From positions 1 to 36,747 of the forward strand of contig WFWY01000054.1 in NCBI GenBank assembly GCA_015490895.1: a stretch of 36,747 bases of DNA, given 5' to 3'. Made by a program: the position numbers and the translations under genes. The stretch is from Thiotrichaceae bacterium (lineage in GTDB: Bacteria; Pseudomonadota; Gammaproteobacteria; Thiotrichales; Thiotrichaceae). How positions within the stretch are numbered: position 1 is the first letter of the stretch; every line of letters starts with the position of its first letter. The notes below the pieces were generated by a model. The model saw nothing but the letters and a program-made list of their open reading frames with translations, searched no databases and had not been told where the DNA came from. Shown one piece after another: positions 22,707 through 32,726 of this stretch.

Positions 22707-23480
22707 ATGATCACCTATGAACAACCGTTAAATGAAAAAATACGCCTGTTTATGCGGCTCGAGCATATGTTTGAACGGTTTGATTATTATATTTCAAATC
22801 CATCGAGAGAAAATAGCCAGACAGCCATTGAATTATTGCTGGAAATTCATGAAATGTCATCACGGCTGGATGTAAAAAGTGCCATACTGAAAATTATTGA
22901 CCATCAGGCTACGGTTATAAAAAACTATCATGGCGAAGTGGATGATGTTGCTGAAGCACAAAAAAATACCATAGTCAGTGTACTGGAAGAGAAAACCAAA
23001 GAGCTGTACGGGTTTCATGGCAAGTTTGGCCAGCATATGAATCAGCATTACTTTTTGAATTTTGTAAAGCAGCGACTTTCCGTGAGTGGTGGTTTGAATG
23101 GTTTTGATGCACCTATCTTTAACTTATGGATTAATCAGCCGGTAGAGACTCGTACTGAACAGTTGCTGGAGTGGGTAGAGCCCTATGAGAAATCTCGGGA
23201 GGCGATTGTTCTGGTGATGGATATCATCCGAAAAAGTACCGAAGAGGTAGAGAGTATTGCCAAAAATGGCTTTTATCAGGCTACATTGAGTGAGCGAAAT
23301 AAAAATAAGGATTTTCAGTTGTTACGTGTACATATTCCCAACAGCTATTCCTGTTACCCGGAAATTAGTGCAGGGCGGCAACGTTTCTCGGTGCGTTTTG
23401 TTGCAGTCGAAGCACTGGAGACCCGAAGTAAGCAGGTGCAGGATGATGTCCCCTTTTCATTAAGTATTTGCGGATTCTAG
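22707..23480 (+). CDS. zapD: Cell division protein ZapD
   Basis: 257 residues. ZapD binds the C-terminal tail of FtsZ and crosslinks its filaments at the Z-ring. Family features are the start YEQPLNEKIRLFMRLEHMF, the all-helical N-terminal half, NFVKQRLSVSGGLNGFDAPI in the middle, and the C-terminal beta domain with PEISAGRQRFSVRFV. The basic residues in the latter are the kind used to bind the acidic FtsZ tail. It follows coaE after a 211-bp gap with a possible promoter (TATAAA near 22662). The first coiled-coil membrane gene starts two bases after its stop. Confidence 0.94.
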   Translation: MITYEQPLNEKIRLFMRLEHMFERFDYYISNPSRENSQTAIELLLEIHEMSSRLDVKSAILKIIDHQATVIKNYHGEVDDVAEAQKNTIVSVLEEKTKELYGFHGKFGQHMNQHYFLNFVKQRLSVSGGLNGFDAPIFNLWINQPVETRTEQLLEWVEPYEKSREAIVLVMDIIRKSTEEVESIAKNGFYQATLSERNKNKDFQLLRVHIPNSYSCYPEISAGRQRFSVRFVAVEALETRSKQVQDDVPFSLSICGF

Positions 23481-23482
23481 TG

Positions 23483-24052
23483 ATGCCGTTGAATGTAGAG
23501 CAAGCCACGGATCAGGAGCTGTTTGGCGATACCTTTGAAAAATTGAAAGAAGGTGTTTTAAAGCAGGGTGCTGCACAGAGAAGGGTTGCGGTGCGGGTAA
23601 AATACCTGATTCGCTCCATCACGGTTGCGATTGTTACCAGTTTGCTGTTTATCTTTTATCTCATTCACCTGTTGACACGTCAGGTTGATGTGTTGACGGA
23701 ACAACTGGATGTGATCTCAGTTGAAGGTGAGCGGGTACTGCACAGTGTCAGGAATATCGATACTGTTATGATGAAGTTTGAAGCGCAGATGAATACCTTG
23801 CCGGATATTACGGATTCGGTTGTTAGTATAAACCAGAATTTGTCGCTGGTTACGAGGAACGTGGCAGGCGTGTCTGATAATATCGGTACGATCAATCGTG
23901 AAGTGTATGAGCTGCGGCAGACCATGAATTATGTTTCCCAAAATATCCAGAAACTGGAATATACGGTTTATCAGGTAAATCAGGATGTTAATTCTGCCAC
24001 AAAACCGATAAAGCGCTTTAATGACTTAAACCCGTTTAATTATTTACGCTGA
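23483..24052 (+). CDS. Membrane-anchored coiled-coil protein A (downstream of zapD)
   Basis: 189 residues. The N-terminal 38 residues are hydrophilic with basic residues just before the membrane (QRRVAVRVKYLIR), then one helix at about 43-64 (ITVAIVTSLLFIFYLIHLLT). By the positive-inside rule the C-terminal 125 residues should be periplasmic; they form heptad-like coiled coil rich in Val, Ile, Asn and Ser, ending in a proline-containing tail, TKPIKRFNDLNPFNYLR. No enzymatic or known signalling motif is seen. The ATG at 23483 begins two bases after the zapD stop, so translation may be coupled. It matches the following gene in size and layout. Similar genes in other bacteria may be misannotated; function unknown. 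Confidence 0.8.
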   Translation: MPLNVEQATDQELFGDTFEKLKEGVLKQGAAQRRVAVRVKYLIRSITVAIVTSLLFIFYLIHLLTRQVDVLTEQLDVISVEGERVLHSVRNIDTVMMKFEAQMNTLPDITDSVVSINQNLSLVTRNVAGVSDNIGTINREVYELRQTMNYVSQNIQKLEYTVYQVNQDVNSATKPIKRFNDLNPFNYLR

Positions 24053-24068
24053 TGGATACCATTGAGTG

Positions 24069-24611
24069 ATGAAAATTTCCCGACCCGAGATAGAACAAGT
24101 TCATGCGAGCATGGTGGATTTACTGGAAAATGCCAACCAGCAAGATGCTCTGAACAGGGAAAACATCCATGGGACCAATCGGGTTATTTTAGTCTTCACA
24201 TTAATTGGCGCGATATTGACGTTGTCGATTTTTTTCATGTTTGTTGGTCTGGCCAAGGCAATTAATCATTCGGTAGACAGTATGATTACCATGAAGTCTC
24301 AAGTGGTTGAGCTTCGCAATACCATGGATAGCATTACTGATCATGTGGAAAGCATGGGGCGAGATGTAGAAACCTTGTATGACATGAATGAAAGTGCTGG
24401 AGAAATTGCACTTAAAACAGGTATTATCAATACCTATATTGCGAAGCTGAATGACCAGTCTAGCTTGCTTGGTTCTGAAGTATCCTATGTGCGATACCAT
24501 ATTGGTGAAATGAATCAACGTTTTTCACGGATTAATCAGTCCATGGGAGGAGTTGCATTTTCCATGCACGAAACCGCCTTGCCTATTCGGCAGTTCATCC
24601 CTCTGCCCTGA
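24069..24611 (+). CDS. Membrane-anchored coiled-coil protein B
   Basis: 180 residues, laid out like its upstream neighbour: a hydrophilic start of about 38 residues, one transmembrane helix at about 40-62 (VILVFTLIGAILTLSIFFMF), and a coiled-coil stretch of about 110 residues (ELRNTMDSITDHVESMGRDV, LNDQSSLLGSEVSYVRYHIG). The tail ends ALPIRQFIPLP, recalling the proline tail of protein A, which suggests a duplicated pair that could form a hetero-oligomer. The ATG at 24069 lies 16 bp after the first gene; a GTG one codon earlier is possible. No known domain is recognised. Confidence 0.8.
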   Translation: MKISRPEIEQVHASMVDLLENANQQDALNRENIHGTNRVILVFTLIGAILTLSIFFMFVGLAKAINHSVDSMITMKSQVVELRNTMDSITDHVESMGRDVETLYDMNESAGEIALKTGIINTYIAKLNDQSSLLGSEVSYVRYHIGEMNQRFSRINQSMGGVAFSMHETALPIRQFIPLP

Positions 24612-24625
24612 GTCAATACAGTTAA

Positions 24626-24700
24626 GGAGACTCTGAATAAGTCGTGAGCGGTTTTCTCGAAGCTAGAATCGCCCATTTTTTGTAGCTATCACACTTGCTC
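24626..24700. mobile_element. Partial copy of the MITE-like element
   Basis: It starts GGAGACTCTGAATAAGTC after TTAA and continues with CGGTTTTC, GAAGCT, CCATTTTTT and GCTAT at the same order and spacing as the left 75 bases of the element at 13716. No matching right end follows, so it is a fragment or an internally diverged copy. Confidence 0.6.
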
Positions 24701-24925
24701 TTCCCTGTGTTTTCAAGACGCATATACAGGGTGATTTATGTGCCTGAAAGAGATATACTGTGCCACCTTTGCTTTGCCTGCGTGGCAGGCGTAGCTCACA
24801 TGGTCAGGATTTTTCAAGTGCATCCCTAAATGGAGTATTGTAATGACGACAGTACGGGATTTGCTTGGGTAACACTTTTCTGGTCAGTGAATAATTCTAT
24901 TAGCTAATTATGAGGTTTAGTGTTA
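24701..24925. other. Intergenic region upstream of gltB
   Basis: Together with the element fragment this makes a 314-bp gap between protein B and gltB. GCCTGC-GTG-GCAGGC (24776-24790) is a perfect 6-bp hairpin that might end upstream transcription, although no T tract follows. I see no sigma-54 promoter with correct spacing. Confidence 0.4.
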
Positions 24926-27900
24926 ATGCACCCTGGAGTTCTACCTTCCCCTAAAGGACTATACGACCCCGCGAATGAACATGACGCGTGTGGCGTTGGT
25001 TTTGTTGCACATATCAAGGGCGAGAAATCGCATGACATCATTCAGCAAGGCCTGACTATTCTGAATCGCCTTGAACATCGTGGTGCTGTGGGCGCAGACC
25101 CGCTTGCTGGAGATGGCGCGGGTTTGTTGATGCAGATTTCTGATGATTTCTTTCGGGCGAGTATTGATTTTGAATTGCCACCAGAGGGTGAATACGGTAT
25201 CGGGATGCTGTTTTTACCACAATCTGATGCCGAACGTGCCAGCATAGAAGAAGAAATAGCGGGGGTCATTAACGAAGAGGAGCAGCAGTTACTGGGGTGG
25301 CGCGATGTTCCGGTTGATAACTCAGGGCTTGGAGAAAGTGTATTGCCAACTGAGCCTCGCATCCGCCAGGTTTTTATCGGCAAAGGTGAGACGACAGCTG
25401 ATCAGAATGCCCTGGAGCGCAAGCTGTTTGTGATCCATAAGCGTGTGACTACCCGTATTGCAGAGATGCCTGGCGCAGACTATTTTTATGTGAACTCCAT
25501 GTCAACGCGCACCATTGTTTATAAAGGCATGTTGCTTGCAGGGCAGGTGGGTGAATTCTATAAAGATCTAAACGATGAGCGTATGGTCTCTGCACTGGCA
25601 CTGGTGCATCAGCGCTTTTCAACGAATACATTTCCTACCTGGGATTTGGCACACCCGTTCCGCATGATTGCCCATAATGGAGAAATTAATACCAATCAGG
25701 GCAATGTCAACTGGATGGCGGCACGCCGTCACTCCATGGCGTCGGATATTCTGGGTGATGATCTTACTAAAATCTGGCCGTTGATTCCCGAAGGACAGTC
25801 GGACTCCGCCTGTTTTGATAATGCGTTAGAGTTGCTGGTTGCCGGTGGTTATAGTTTGACTCATGCCATGATGATGCTGATACCTGAAGCCTGGTATGGC
25901 AATGATTTAATGGATAGCAAACGCCGCGCTTTTTATGAATATCATGCTGCATTGATGGAACCCTGGGATGGCCCCGCAGCTGTTGCTTTTACGGATGGGC
26001 GTCAGATTGGTGCCACACTCGACAGAAATGGCCTGCGTCCGGCGCGTTATCTGATTACTGATGATGATCTGGTCGTGATGGCGTCAGAAATGGGAGTGCT
26101 GGAAATCCCTGAAGAAAAGATTATAAAAAAATGGCGTTTGCAGCCCGGCAAGATGTTTCTGATTGATATGGAGCAGGGATGTATTATTGATGATAAGGCA
26201 TTAAAAGATGAGCTGGCTTCCAGAGCACCTTATACCGAGTGGCTGGAACAGACCCAGCTTCTGGTATCCGAGCTGGAAACCGGGAGTGAAGAAAGCCTTC
26301 CTGAGGCTCTGACAGGTAACGCACTGTTGAATGCACAACAGGCCTTTGGTTATACCCAGGAAGACATGAAATTTATCCTCGAGCCAATGGTACAAAAAGG
26401 TGAAGAAGGGTTAGGTTCTATGGGAGCGGATAACCCGCAAGCCGTCCTTTCCAGTCGTCCCCGGCATTTGTCAAACTACTTCAAGCAGAATTTCGCACAG
26501 GTCACAAACCCCCCTATTGATCCTATTCGTGAAGAGATCGTTATGTCCCTGGTGTCACTGGTAGGGCCAAAGCCCAACCTGTTAGGTATGAATGATGCCG
26601 GATCCCAGCAGAGACTTGAGGTGACACAGCCAGTATTATCAAACCGGGATCTGGACAAAATCCGCCATATCAAGGCTTCCGGAGATGCCTTTCGCACAAA
26701 GACACTGGATATGACCTATGATGCCCAGATGGGTGCAGAGGGGATGGAGCGTGCACTTGAGGACTTATGCCAACAGGCCGAAAAAGCAGTGTGTGGCCAT
26801 TATAATATTTTGATTCTGTCGGACAGGAATGTAGCCAGTGGACGCCTGGTGATTCCAGCCTTACTGGCCACTTCTGCTGTACATCAACACCTGATTCGTG
26901 AGGGCTTGCGTACTGAAACAGGTTTGGTGGTTGAGACAGGAGCTGCCTGGGAAAATCATCATTTTGCAACCTTGGCAGGTTATGGTGCAGAAGCTGTAAA
27001 CCCGTGGCTGGTTTTTGAGACCATCAATGAGAAAGTTGACAAGTTGGCACCGGGTATGACAGCCGAAACAGCCAGGAAGCACTACATCAAGGCTGTGGGT
27101 AAAGGTCTGAAAAAAGTCATGTCCAAAATGGGTATTTCAACTTACCAGTCTTATTGTGGCGCGCAGATATTCGATGCGGTGGGGCTCTCAACAGCATTTA
27201 TTGACAAGTATTTCACGGGGACTTCCAGCAAAATTGAAGGTATTGGCTTATCAGAGATTGCAGCTGAAGCAGCCCGTTTGCACGACAATGCCTACGGCGA
27301 TAGTGAAATTTATATTGATCATCTGGATGTTGGTGGTGATTACGCTTACCGGGTTCGTGGTGAGGCACATGCCTGGACACCTGAGACCATTGCTAAATTG
27401 CAACATGCTGTACGCGGTAATAATGCCAAAACCTATGAAGAGTTTTCACGCATTATAAATGAACAAAACAAGGCTTTACTTAATTTCCGTGGTTTAATGG
27501 AGTTTAACTGGACAACGACTCCCATCCCTCTGGAAGAAGTCGAACCTGCCAGTGAAATAGTGAAACGCTTTGCGACTGGAGCGATGTCGTTCGGCAGTAT
27601 TTCCTATGAAGCACATTCCACACTGGCTATTGCCATGAATGCAATTGGTGGTAAATCCAACACCGGCGAGGGCGGTGAGGAACCGGAGCGTTTTAATCCG
27701 CTCGCGGATGGTTCCCCCAATCCGGAGCGCTCTGCCATCAAGCAAGTAGCATCTGGACGTTTTGGGGTAACGACAGAATACCTGGTGAATGCTGATGATA
27801 TTCAGATAAAAATGGCGCAGGGCGCCAAGCCCGGTGAAGGTGGGCAACTGCCAGGGCATAAAGTAGATGAGCGTATTGGTCGGGTACGTCACTCCACCCC

Positions 27901-29491
27901 GGGTGTAGGTCTGATTTCGCCACCACCACACCATGACATTTATTCTATTGAGGATCTTGCACAACTTATTCATGACCTGAAAAATGTCAACCCCGGGGCG
28001 CGTGTGTCGGTAAAACTGGTTTCAGAAGTTGGTGTGGGTACGGTTGCAGCAGGTGTTTCCAAGGCTCATGCGGATCATGTGACAATCTCCGGTTATGACG
28101 GAGGCACGGGCGCCTCACCACTGACTTCACTAAAACATGCCGGGTCATCCTGGGAACTGGGGCTGGCCGAGACCCATCAAACATTGGTACTCAACAAGTT
28201 ACGTAGCCGAATCAGTGTGCAGGCAGATGGTGGTATGCGAACGGGGCGTGATGTGGTGGTTGCTGCATTGTTGGGGGCAGATGAGATTGGTTTTGCCACG
28301 GCACCACTGATAGCTGAAGGCTGCATTATGATGCGTAAGTGTCACCTGAACACCTGCCCGGTAGGGGTTGCTACCCAGGATCCCGATTTACGCAAGAAGT
28401 TTATGGGTAAACCTGAGCACGTTATTAACTACTTCTTCTTTGTGGCAGAAGAAGTCAGGCAGTTAATGGCGAAGCTGGGTTATCGTCGTTATGATGAAAT
28501 GGTTGGTCAGTCAGATCGTCTGAATATGAAAAAAGCCATAAAGCACTGGAAAGCGCAGGGGCTGGATTATACCAATATCCTGTACAAGCCGGAAGCCGGT
28601 GAGGGCGTGGGTATTTACTGTTCTGAAGCACAAGACCACGGGTTGGACAAGGCGCTGGATAACCAGTTGATTGAACAGGCGAAAGCTGCATTGCAATCAG
28701 GTGAAAAAGTTGAAATTGACATATCTATTCAGAATTCAAACCGTACGTTTGGCACTATGCTTTCCGGGCGGGTTGCGGAAAAGTACGGTCACTCGGGGTT
28801 GCCGGAAGATACCATTACCGTTAATGCAACGGGTACAGCGGGGCAATCCTTTGGTGCCTGGGTTGCCAGGGGGGTTACTATCAAGCTGGCAGGTGAAGGC
28901 AATGATTATGTCGGCAAGGGCTTATCCGGTGGCAAGCTTATTATTGCGCCGCCTGCGAACTCTGCACTGAAGAAAGCCGAAGATAATATTATTGTTGGTA
29001 ATACCGTGTTATATGGTGCCATTGCGGGTGAGTGCTACTTCCGTGGTGTAGCCGGTGAGCGTTTTGCAGTAAGGAACTCGGGAGCAACAGCAGTGATTGA
29101 AGGTGTTGGGGATCACGGCTGTGAGTATATGACAGGTGGTATCGTGGTCTGTCTGGGAGAAACCGGGCGTAATTTTGCTGCGGGTATGTCAGGTGGAATA
29201 GCCTATATATTTGATGCCTCTGGTGAATTTAACAGGCGTTGTAATACCGAAATGGTCGAACTGGAAAACATTAAGCCGGACTCTGCAGCTGCGGATATTA
29301 ACGACCTGACCCAGGCAGATGAAACACGCCTTAAGGGATTGATCAAGAAACACCTGGGCTATACAAACTCCGCCGTAGCGAAAACCATGCTGGATAACTG
29401 GGATGAAGTGTTAGGCAAGTTTATCAAAGTGATGCCAGTGGATTACAGGCGAGCACTTGAGCAGATGAAACAACAGAAAAAAGCAGCATAA
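24926..29491 (+). CDS. gltB: Glutamate synthase (NADPH) large subunit
   Basis: 1521 residues from the ATG at 24926 (TGAGG ribosome site). GltB and GltD convert glutamine plus 2-oxoglutarate to two glutamates. A short propeptide ends before Cys 22 (DA-CGVGF), the N-terminal nucleophile of the class II amidotransferase domain (about 22-420). The FMN-binding synthase domain contains [13 protein letters not shown] (about 885) and [13 protein letters not shown]; the [3Fe-4S] cysteines are 1133, 1139 and 1144 (CHLNTCPVG). The C-terminal GXGXG helix domain (about 1270-1480) carries [14 protein letters not shown] and [19 protein letters not shown]. gltD follows after 15 bp. With glnN this gives a GS-GOGAT pathway. 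Confidence 0.98.
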   Translation: MHPGVLPSPKGLYDPANEHDACGVGFVAHIKGEKSHDIIQQGLTILNRLEHRGAVGADPLAGDGAGLLMQISDDFFRASIDFELPPEGEYGIGMLFLPQSDAERASIEEEIAGVINEEEQQLLGWRDVPVDNSGLGESVLPTEPRIRQVFIGKGETTADQNALERKLFVIHKRVTTRIAEMPGADYFYVNSMSTRTIVYKGMLLAGQVGEFYKDLNDERMVSALALVHQRFSTNTFPTWDLAHPFRMIAHNGEINTNQGNVNWMAARRHSMASDILGDDLTKIWPLIPEGQSDSACFDNALELLVAGGYSLTHAMMMLIPEAWYGNDLMDSKRRAFYEYHAALMEPWDGPAAVAFTDGRQIGATLDRNGLRPARYLITDDDLVVMASEMGVLEIPEEKIIKKWRLQPGKMFLIDMEQGCIIDDKALKDELASRAPYTEWLEQTQLLVSELETGSEESLPEALTGNALLNAQQAFGYTQEDMKFILEPMVQKGEEGLGSMGADNPQAVLSSRPRHLSNYFKQNFAQVTNPPIDPIREEIVMSLVSLVGPKPNLLGMNDAGSQQRLEVTQPVLSNRDLDKIRHIKASGDAFRTKTLDMTYDAQMGAEGMERALEDLCQQAEKAVCGHYNILILSDRNVASGRLVIPALLATSAVHQHLIREGLRTETGLVVETGAAWENHHFATLAGYGAEAVNPWLVFETINEKVDKLAPGMTAETARKHYIKAVGKGLKKVMSKMGISTYQSYCGAQIFDAVGLSTAFIDKYFTGTSSKIEGIGLSEIAAEAARLHDNAYGDSEIYIDHLDVGGDYAYRVRGEAHAWTPETIAKLQHAVRGNNAKTYEEFSRIINEQNKALLNFRGLMEFNWTTTPIPLEEVEPASEIVKRFATGAMSFGSISYEAHSTLAIAMNAIGGKSNTGEGGEEPERFNPLADGSPNPERSAIKQVASGRFGVTTEYLVNADDIQIKMAQGAKPGEGGQLPGHKVDERIGRVRHSTPGVGLISPPPHHDIYSIEDLAQLIHDLKNVNPGARVSVKLVSEVGVGTVAAGVSKAHADHVTISGYDGGTGASPLTSLKHAGSSWELGLAETHQTLVLNKLRSRISVQADGGMRTGRDVVVAALLGADEIGFATAPLIAEGCIMMRKCHLNTCPVGVATQDPDLRKKFMGKPEHVINYFFFVAEEVRQLMAKLGYRRYDEMVGQSDRLNMKKAIKHWKAQGLDYTNILYKPEAGEGVGIYCSEAQDHGLDKALDNQLIEQAKAALQSGEKVEIDISIQNSNRTFGTMLSGRVAEKYGHSGLPEDTITVNATGTAGQSFGAWVARGVTIKLAGEGNDYVGKGLSGGKLIIAPPANSALKKAEDNIIVGNTVLYGAIAGECYFRGVAGERFAVRNSGATAVIEGVGDHGCEYMTGGIVVCLGETGRNFAAGMSGGIAYIFDASGEFNRRCNTEMVELENIKPDSAAADINDLTQADETRLKGLIKKHLGYTNSAVAKTMLDNWDEVLGKFIKVMPVDYRRALEQMKQQKKAA

Positions 29492-29506
29492 GGAATAATA
29501 AAAGGA

Positions 29507-30958
29507 ATGGGTAAAATAACTGGATTTAAAGAATTCAAACAGGTTGATCGTCGTTATAAAGGTGTAGAAGAACGACTCAAGCACTTTAAAGAATTTGTCA
29601 TTCCGCTGGATGAGGAGGAACTTTCCCGTCAGGGTGCACGATGTATGGACTGCGGTATTCCGTTTTGCCATAGTGGTTGCCCGGTAAATAACCTGATTCC
29701 AGACTGGAATGATCTGGTGTATAACGATGACTACAGGGAGGCACTCAAAGCCCTGCATCTCACCAACAATTTTCCCGAGATTACGGGGCGTATCTGTCCC
29801 GCGCCCTGTCAGGAATCCTGTACGCTGAACCTCATTGATGAACCGGTCACTATCAAAAGCATTGAATGTGCGATTATCGACAAGGGTTTTGAAGAAGGTT
29901 GGGTTGAACCTGTTCTTGCCAGGGAGAAAACCGGTAAAAAGGTTGCTGTTGTAGGCTCAGGCCCTGCAGGTATGGCCGCCGCACAACAACTGGTGCGAGT
30001 AGGGCATGAGGTAGCGTTGTTTGAGAAAGAGTCCAAAGTAGGTGGTTTAACCCGTTTTGGTATTCCCGACTTCAAGCTGGAAAAAGATGTGGTAGAACGC
30101 CGTGTTCAGCAAATGGTGACTGAGGGTGTGGAGATCCATACCCATACCCACATTGGCAAAGATATCCCGGGGCAGCAGCTACTGAATGATTACGATGCTG
30201 TGGTGCTCAGTGGAGGCTCCGAGCAGCCCCGTGATTTGCCGGTACCAGGACGTGAGCTGGAAGGCATTCATTTTGCAATGGATTTTCTGAAAGCCAATAC
30301 AAAATGGGTGCAGGGCATACACGGTGAAGATCAGGTGATTTCTGCTAAAGACAAACACGTTATCGTTATTGGCGGTGGTGATACGGGTTCCGACTGTATT
30401 GGTACATCCTCACGCCATGGCGCAAAATCGATCACCCAGTTGGAGATACTGCCCAAACCTCCAGAACAGGAAGACAAACCATTGGTCTGGCCTGATTGGC
30501 CTAATAAACTGCGTACTTCTACCTCTCAGGAAGAAGGGTGTGAACGCCTGTTTTCGGTTGCGACCAAAGCCTTTATTGGTGATGATAAGGGTCATTTAAA
30601 AACCATTCGTTGTATCAAGGTCGAGTGGGATCAGGATGACAACGGCAGATGGCAAATGTCTGAAGTGGCAGGTTCTGAATTTGAACTGCCTGCTGATCTG
30701 GTCACTCTGGCTATGGGTTTCGTACACCCTGTACATGAAGGTATGCTCGAAGAGCTGGGTGTAGAACTCGATGCAATGGGCAATGTGAAGGGTGATACTG
30801 AAGGCGACAAGGCTTATGCTACCTCGCTTGATAAAGTATTTGCGGCAGGTGATATGCGAAGAGGTCAATCGCTGGTTGTCTGGGCCATTCGTGAAGGGAG
30901 ACAGTGTGCTCATTATGTTGATAAATATTTAATGGGTGAAACTGCGTTGCCACTTTAA
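29507..30958 (+). CDS. gltD: Glutamate synthase (NADPH) small subunit
   Basis: 483 residues, full length. It passes electrons from NADPH through FAD and two [4Fe-4S] clusters to GltB. Cluster cysteines are visible at 46, 49, 54 and 58 ([13 protein letters not shown]) and in [10 protein letters not shown] near 97-105. The FAD Rossmann motif [12 protein letters not shown] lies near 149, the NADPH motif [11 protein letters not shown] near 287, and the C-terminal [16 protein letters not shown] near 445 closes the FAD site. It starts 15 bp after gltB, with AAAGGA directly against the ATG and an earlier AAGGA, so it is cotranscribed. Confidence 0.98.
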   Translation: MGKITGFKEFKQVDRRYKGVEERLKHFKEFVIPLDEEELSRQGARCMDCGIPFCHSGCPVNNLIPDWNDLVYNDDYREALKALHLTNNFPEITGRICPAPCQESCTLNLIDEPVTIKSIECAIIDKGFEEGWVEPVLAREKTGKKVAVVGSGPAGMAAAQQLVRVGHEVALFEKESKVGGLTRFGIPDFKLEKDVVERRVQQMVTEGVEIHTHTHIGKDIPGQQLLNDYDAVVLSGGSEQPRDLPVPGRELEGIHFAMDFLKANTKWVQGIHGEDQVISAKDKHVIVIGGGDTGSDCIGTSSRHGAKSITQLEILPKPPEQEDKPLVWPDWPNKLRTSTSQEEGCERLFSVATKAFIGDDKGHLKTIRCIKVEWDQDDNGRWQMSEVAGSEFELPADLVTLAMGFVHPVHEGMLEELGVELDAMGNVKGDTEGDKAYATSLDKVFAAGDMRRGQSLVVWAIREGRQCAHYVDKYLMGETALPL

Positions 30959-31015
30959 AGGCCACATTACTTTCCTTATTGCGGATGTTTTTACACTACA
31001 CTCAAGGATGTCAGG

Positions 31016-31408
31016 ATGAAAAATCTCATTATTGGAACGCTTGCTGTCTTTATCTCATGGATGGCGTTGGACTTTGTCTTTCATGGCAACCTGTTAAAGG
31101 ATGCTTATATGGCGACAGCTAATCTCTGGCGTCCAGAAAATGAAATAAAGATGGGAGTGAATGCTGTCGTTGTACTGATTGCAGCCGCTATGTTTACCGC
31201 CATCTATGTATTTCTGGTAGCCAACAAGGGAATCAAAACCGGCCTGATTTATGGTCTGTTATATGGCATAGCTGTCGGTGTCGGTATGGGGTTTGGCACA
31301 TTCTCCTTTATGCCATTACCCTACAGTCTGGCTCTATCCTGGTTTGGTATTATGGTTGTAGAGGCTGTTGTGGCTGGTGGCTTGCTTGGTCTGGTTGCCT
31401 CCCGCTAG
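31016..31408 (+). CDS. Small four-helix membrane protein
   Basis: 130 residues with four hydrophobic segments: about 3-22, 46-67, 76-97 and 103-126. The first loop, LDFVFHGNLLKDAYMATANLWRPE, is the most distinctive part and recalls unnamed DUF1761-like membrane proteins, an assignment I hold loosely. Polar residues inside the helices (His, Asp, Asn) may line a small cavity. A ribosome site AAGGATG precedes the ATG. It lies 57 bp downstream of gltD on the same strand and could be cotranscribed. Function unknown. Confidence 0.75.
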   Translation: MKNLIIGTLAVFISWMALDFVFHGNLLKDAYMATANLWRPENEIKMGVNAVVVLIAAAMFTAIYVFLVANKGIKTGLIYGLLYGIAVGVGMGFGTFSFMPLPYSLALSWFGIMVVEAVVAGGLLGLVASR

Positions 31409-31539
31409 GAGGCTGTCCGAAAACCAGGAAGCTACTGCATATCACAGGAGTGCCATAAACTCGGGTTTAGGGTGCCTCATGGGGTTTGAGCAGTCTCTCT
31501 TTTAGCCATTCTTAGATCATTCCTTGCAAGTCTCTCTTG
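31409..31539. other. Convergent intergenic gap with small hairpin
   Basis: TAAAC-TCGG-GTTTA (31456-31469) forms a short stem with a tetraloop between two convergent genes. It has no T tract and is a weak terminator candidate. The start of the gap, GAGGCTGTCCGAAAACC, looks like an insertion-sequence end but has no partner. Confidence 0.35.
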
Positions 31540-32724
31540 TCAACAGCGCTCGAATACTCCTGCAGCACCCATCCCTGTACCGATACACATGGTTACCATG
31601 CCATAGCGTCCGCCAGTACGTTGCAAACCATGCAGCAGGGTAGTGGTACGGATTGCACCCGTTGCACCCAATGGGTGTCCCAGAGCGATGGCACCTCCCA
31701 GAGGGTTAACTTTTTCAGGATCCATATTGAGATCACCAATAACAGCCAGGGCTTGAGCAGCGAAGGCCTCGTTGAGTTCGATCCAGTCCATGGCATCCAG
31801 ATCAAGACCGGTTTGTTTCATGACTTTAGGAATGGCTTCTTTAGGGCCGATACCCATGATCTCGGGAGGAACGCCTGCAACATTGAAACCCAGGAATCTT
31901 GCTATAGGCTCCAGGTTGAGTTCCTTGAGTTTACGTTCACTCATGAGTACGACGGCAGCTGCGCCATCACTGGTTTGCGAGCTATTGCCTGCGGTCACGC
32001 TACCTTTGGCATTAAATACCGGACGTAGCCTGCCAAGCGCTCTCATACTGGTATCTTTGCGTGGGCCCTCGTCATGTTCTACCCAGTGTCTGGCTAATTT
32101 TATGGTGCCATCTTCGGCGGGTAAATGATGGTGAACTTCATAAGGTAGCATTTCACGGCTGAAGTGCCCGGCAGTAGTTGCTGCAAGGGCGCGTTGATGA
32201 CTTTGTAGTGCAAATTCATCCTGCGCTTCGCGGGAGACTTTCCAGCGTTCGGCCACATTTTCAGCCGTAATACCCATACCGTAGGCAATAGCAACATTTT
32301 CATTTTCAAAAATAGCAGGATTCATGGCAACTTTATTGCCCATCATGGGAACCATGCTCATGCTTTCTACACCGCCTGCGATCATGATGTCCGCCTCACC
32401 CAGACGTATCCGGTTAGCAGCGGTGGCAATACTTTGCAGGCCGGAGGCACAAAAACGGTTAACAGTGAAACCAGGTACGCTGACAGGGAGACCAGCCAGC
32501 AAGGCGGTGACGCGGGCTATATTGAGCCCCTGTTCAGCTTCCGGCATGGCACAGCCAATAACGACATCATCAATCGACTGACCGTCTAGCCCGTCACAAT
32601 CCTGCACGACCCCTCGCAATACATGGGCGAGCAAATCATCAGGACGGGTCAGGCGAAAGACACCACGCGGCGCTTTACCAACAGGGGTACGGCGTGCAGC
32701 GACAATATAGGCTTGTTCGGTCAT
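31540..32724 (-). CDS. fadA: Acetyl-CoA C-acyltransferase (thiolase)
   Basis: 394 residues. It cleaves 3-ketoacyl-CoA with CoA to acetyl-CoA and a shortened acyl-CoA, the last step of beta-oxidation. Active-site residues are the nucleophile Cys 92 (NRFCASGLQS), His near 351 (GGAIALGHPLGATG) and the second Cys near 381 (TMCIGTGMGAAG); GGVESMSMVP and NEAFAAQALAV are also conserved. The start lies two bases after the stop of the multifunctional enzyme gene, so the two are cotranscribed and perhaps translationally coupled. Confidence 0.95.
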   Translation of the reverse strand: MTEQAYIVAARRTPVGKAPRGVFRLTRPDDLLAHVLRGVVQDCDGLDGQSIDDVVIGCAMPEAEQGLNIARVTALLAGLPVSVPGFTVNRFCASGLQSIATAANRIRLGEADIMIAGGVESMSMVPMMGNKVAMNPAIFENENVAIAYGMGITAENVAERWKVSREAQDEFALQSHQRALAATTAGHFSREMLPYEVHHHLPAEDGTIKLARHWVEHDEGPRKDTSMRALGRLRPVFNAKGSVTAGNSSQTSDGAAAVVLMSERKLKELNLEPIARFLGFNVAGVPPEIMGIGPKEAIPKVMKQTGLDLDAMDWIELNEAFAAQALAVIGDLNMDPEKVNPLGGAIALGHPLGATGAIRTTTLLHGLQRTGGRYGMVTMCIGTGMGAAGVFERC

Positions 32725-32726
32725 GG

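Noticed and set aside
24738-24794. 18-residue open frame before gltB (MCLKEIYCATFALPAWQA), considered as a leader peptide
   Set aside because: No convincing ribosome site, no codon run matching glutamate or glutamine control, and no attenuator-like terminator follows.
24783-24794. TGGCAGGCGTAGC considered as a sigma-54 promoter for gltB
   Set aside because: The GG and GC doublets are eight bases apart instead of ten, and the GC box lacks TTGC.
31412-31428. GAGGCTGTCCGAAAACC considered as an insertion-sequence end
   Set aside because: It looks like ends of some insertion sequences, but no matching inverted partner or transposase fragment is present within the gap or nearby.
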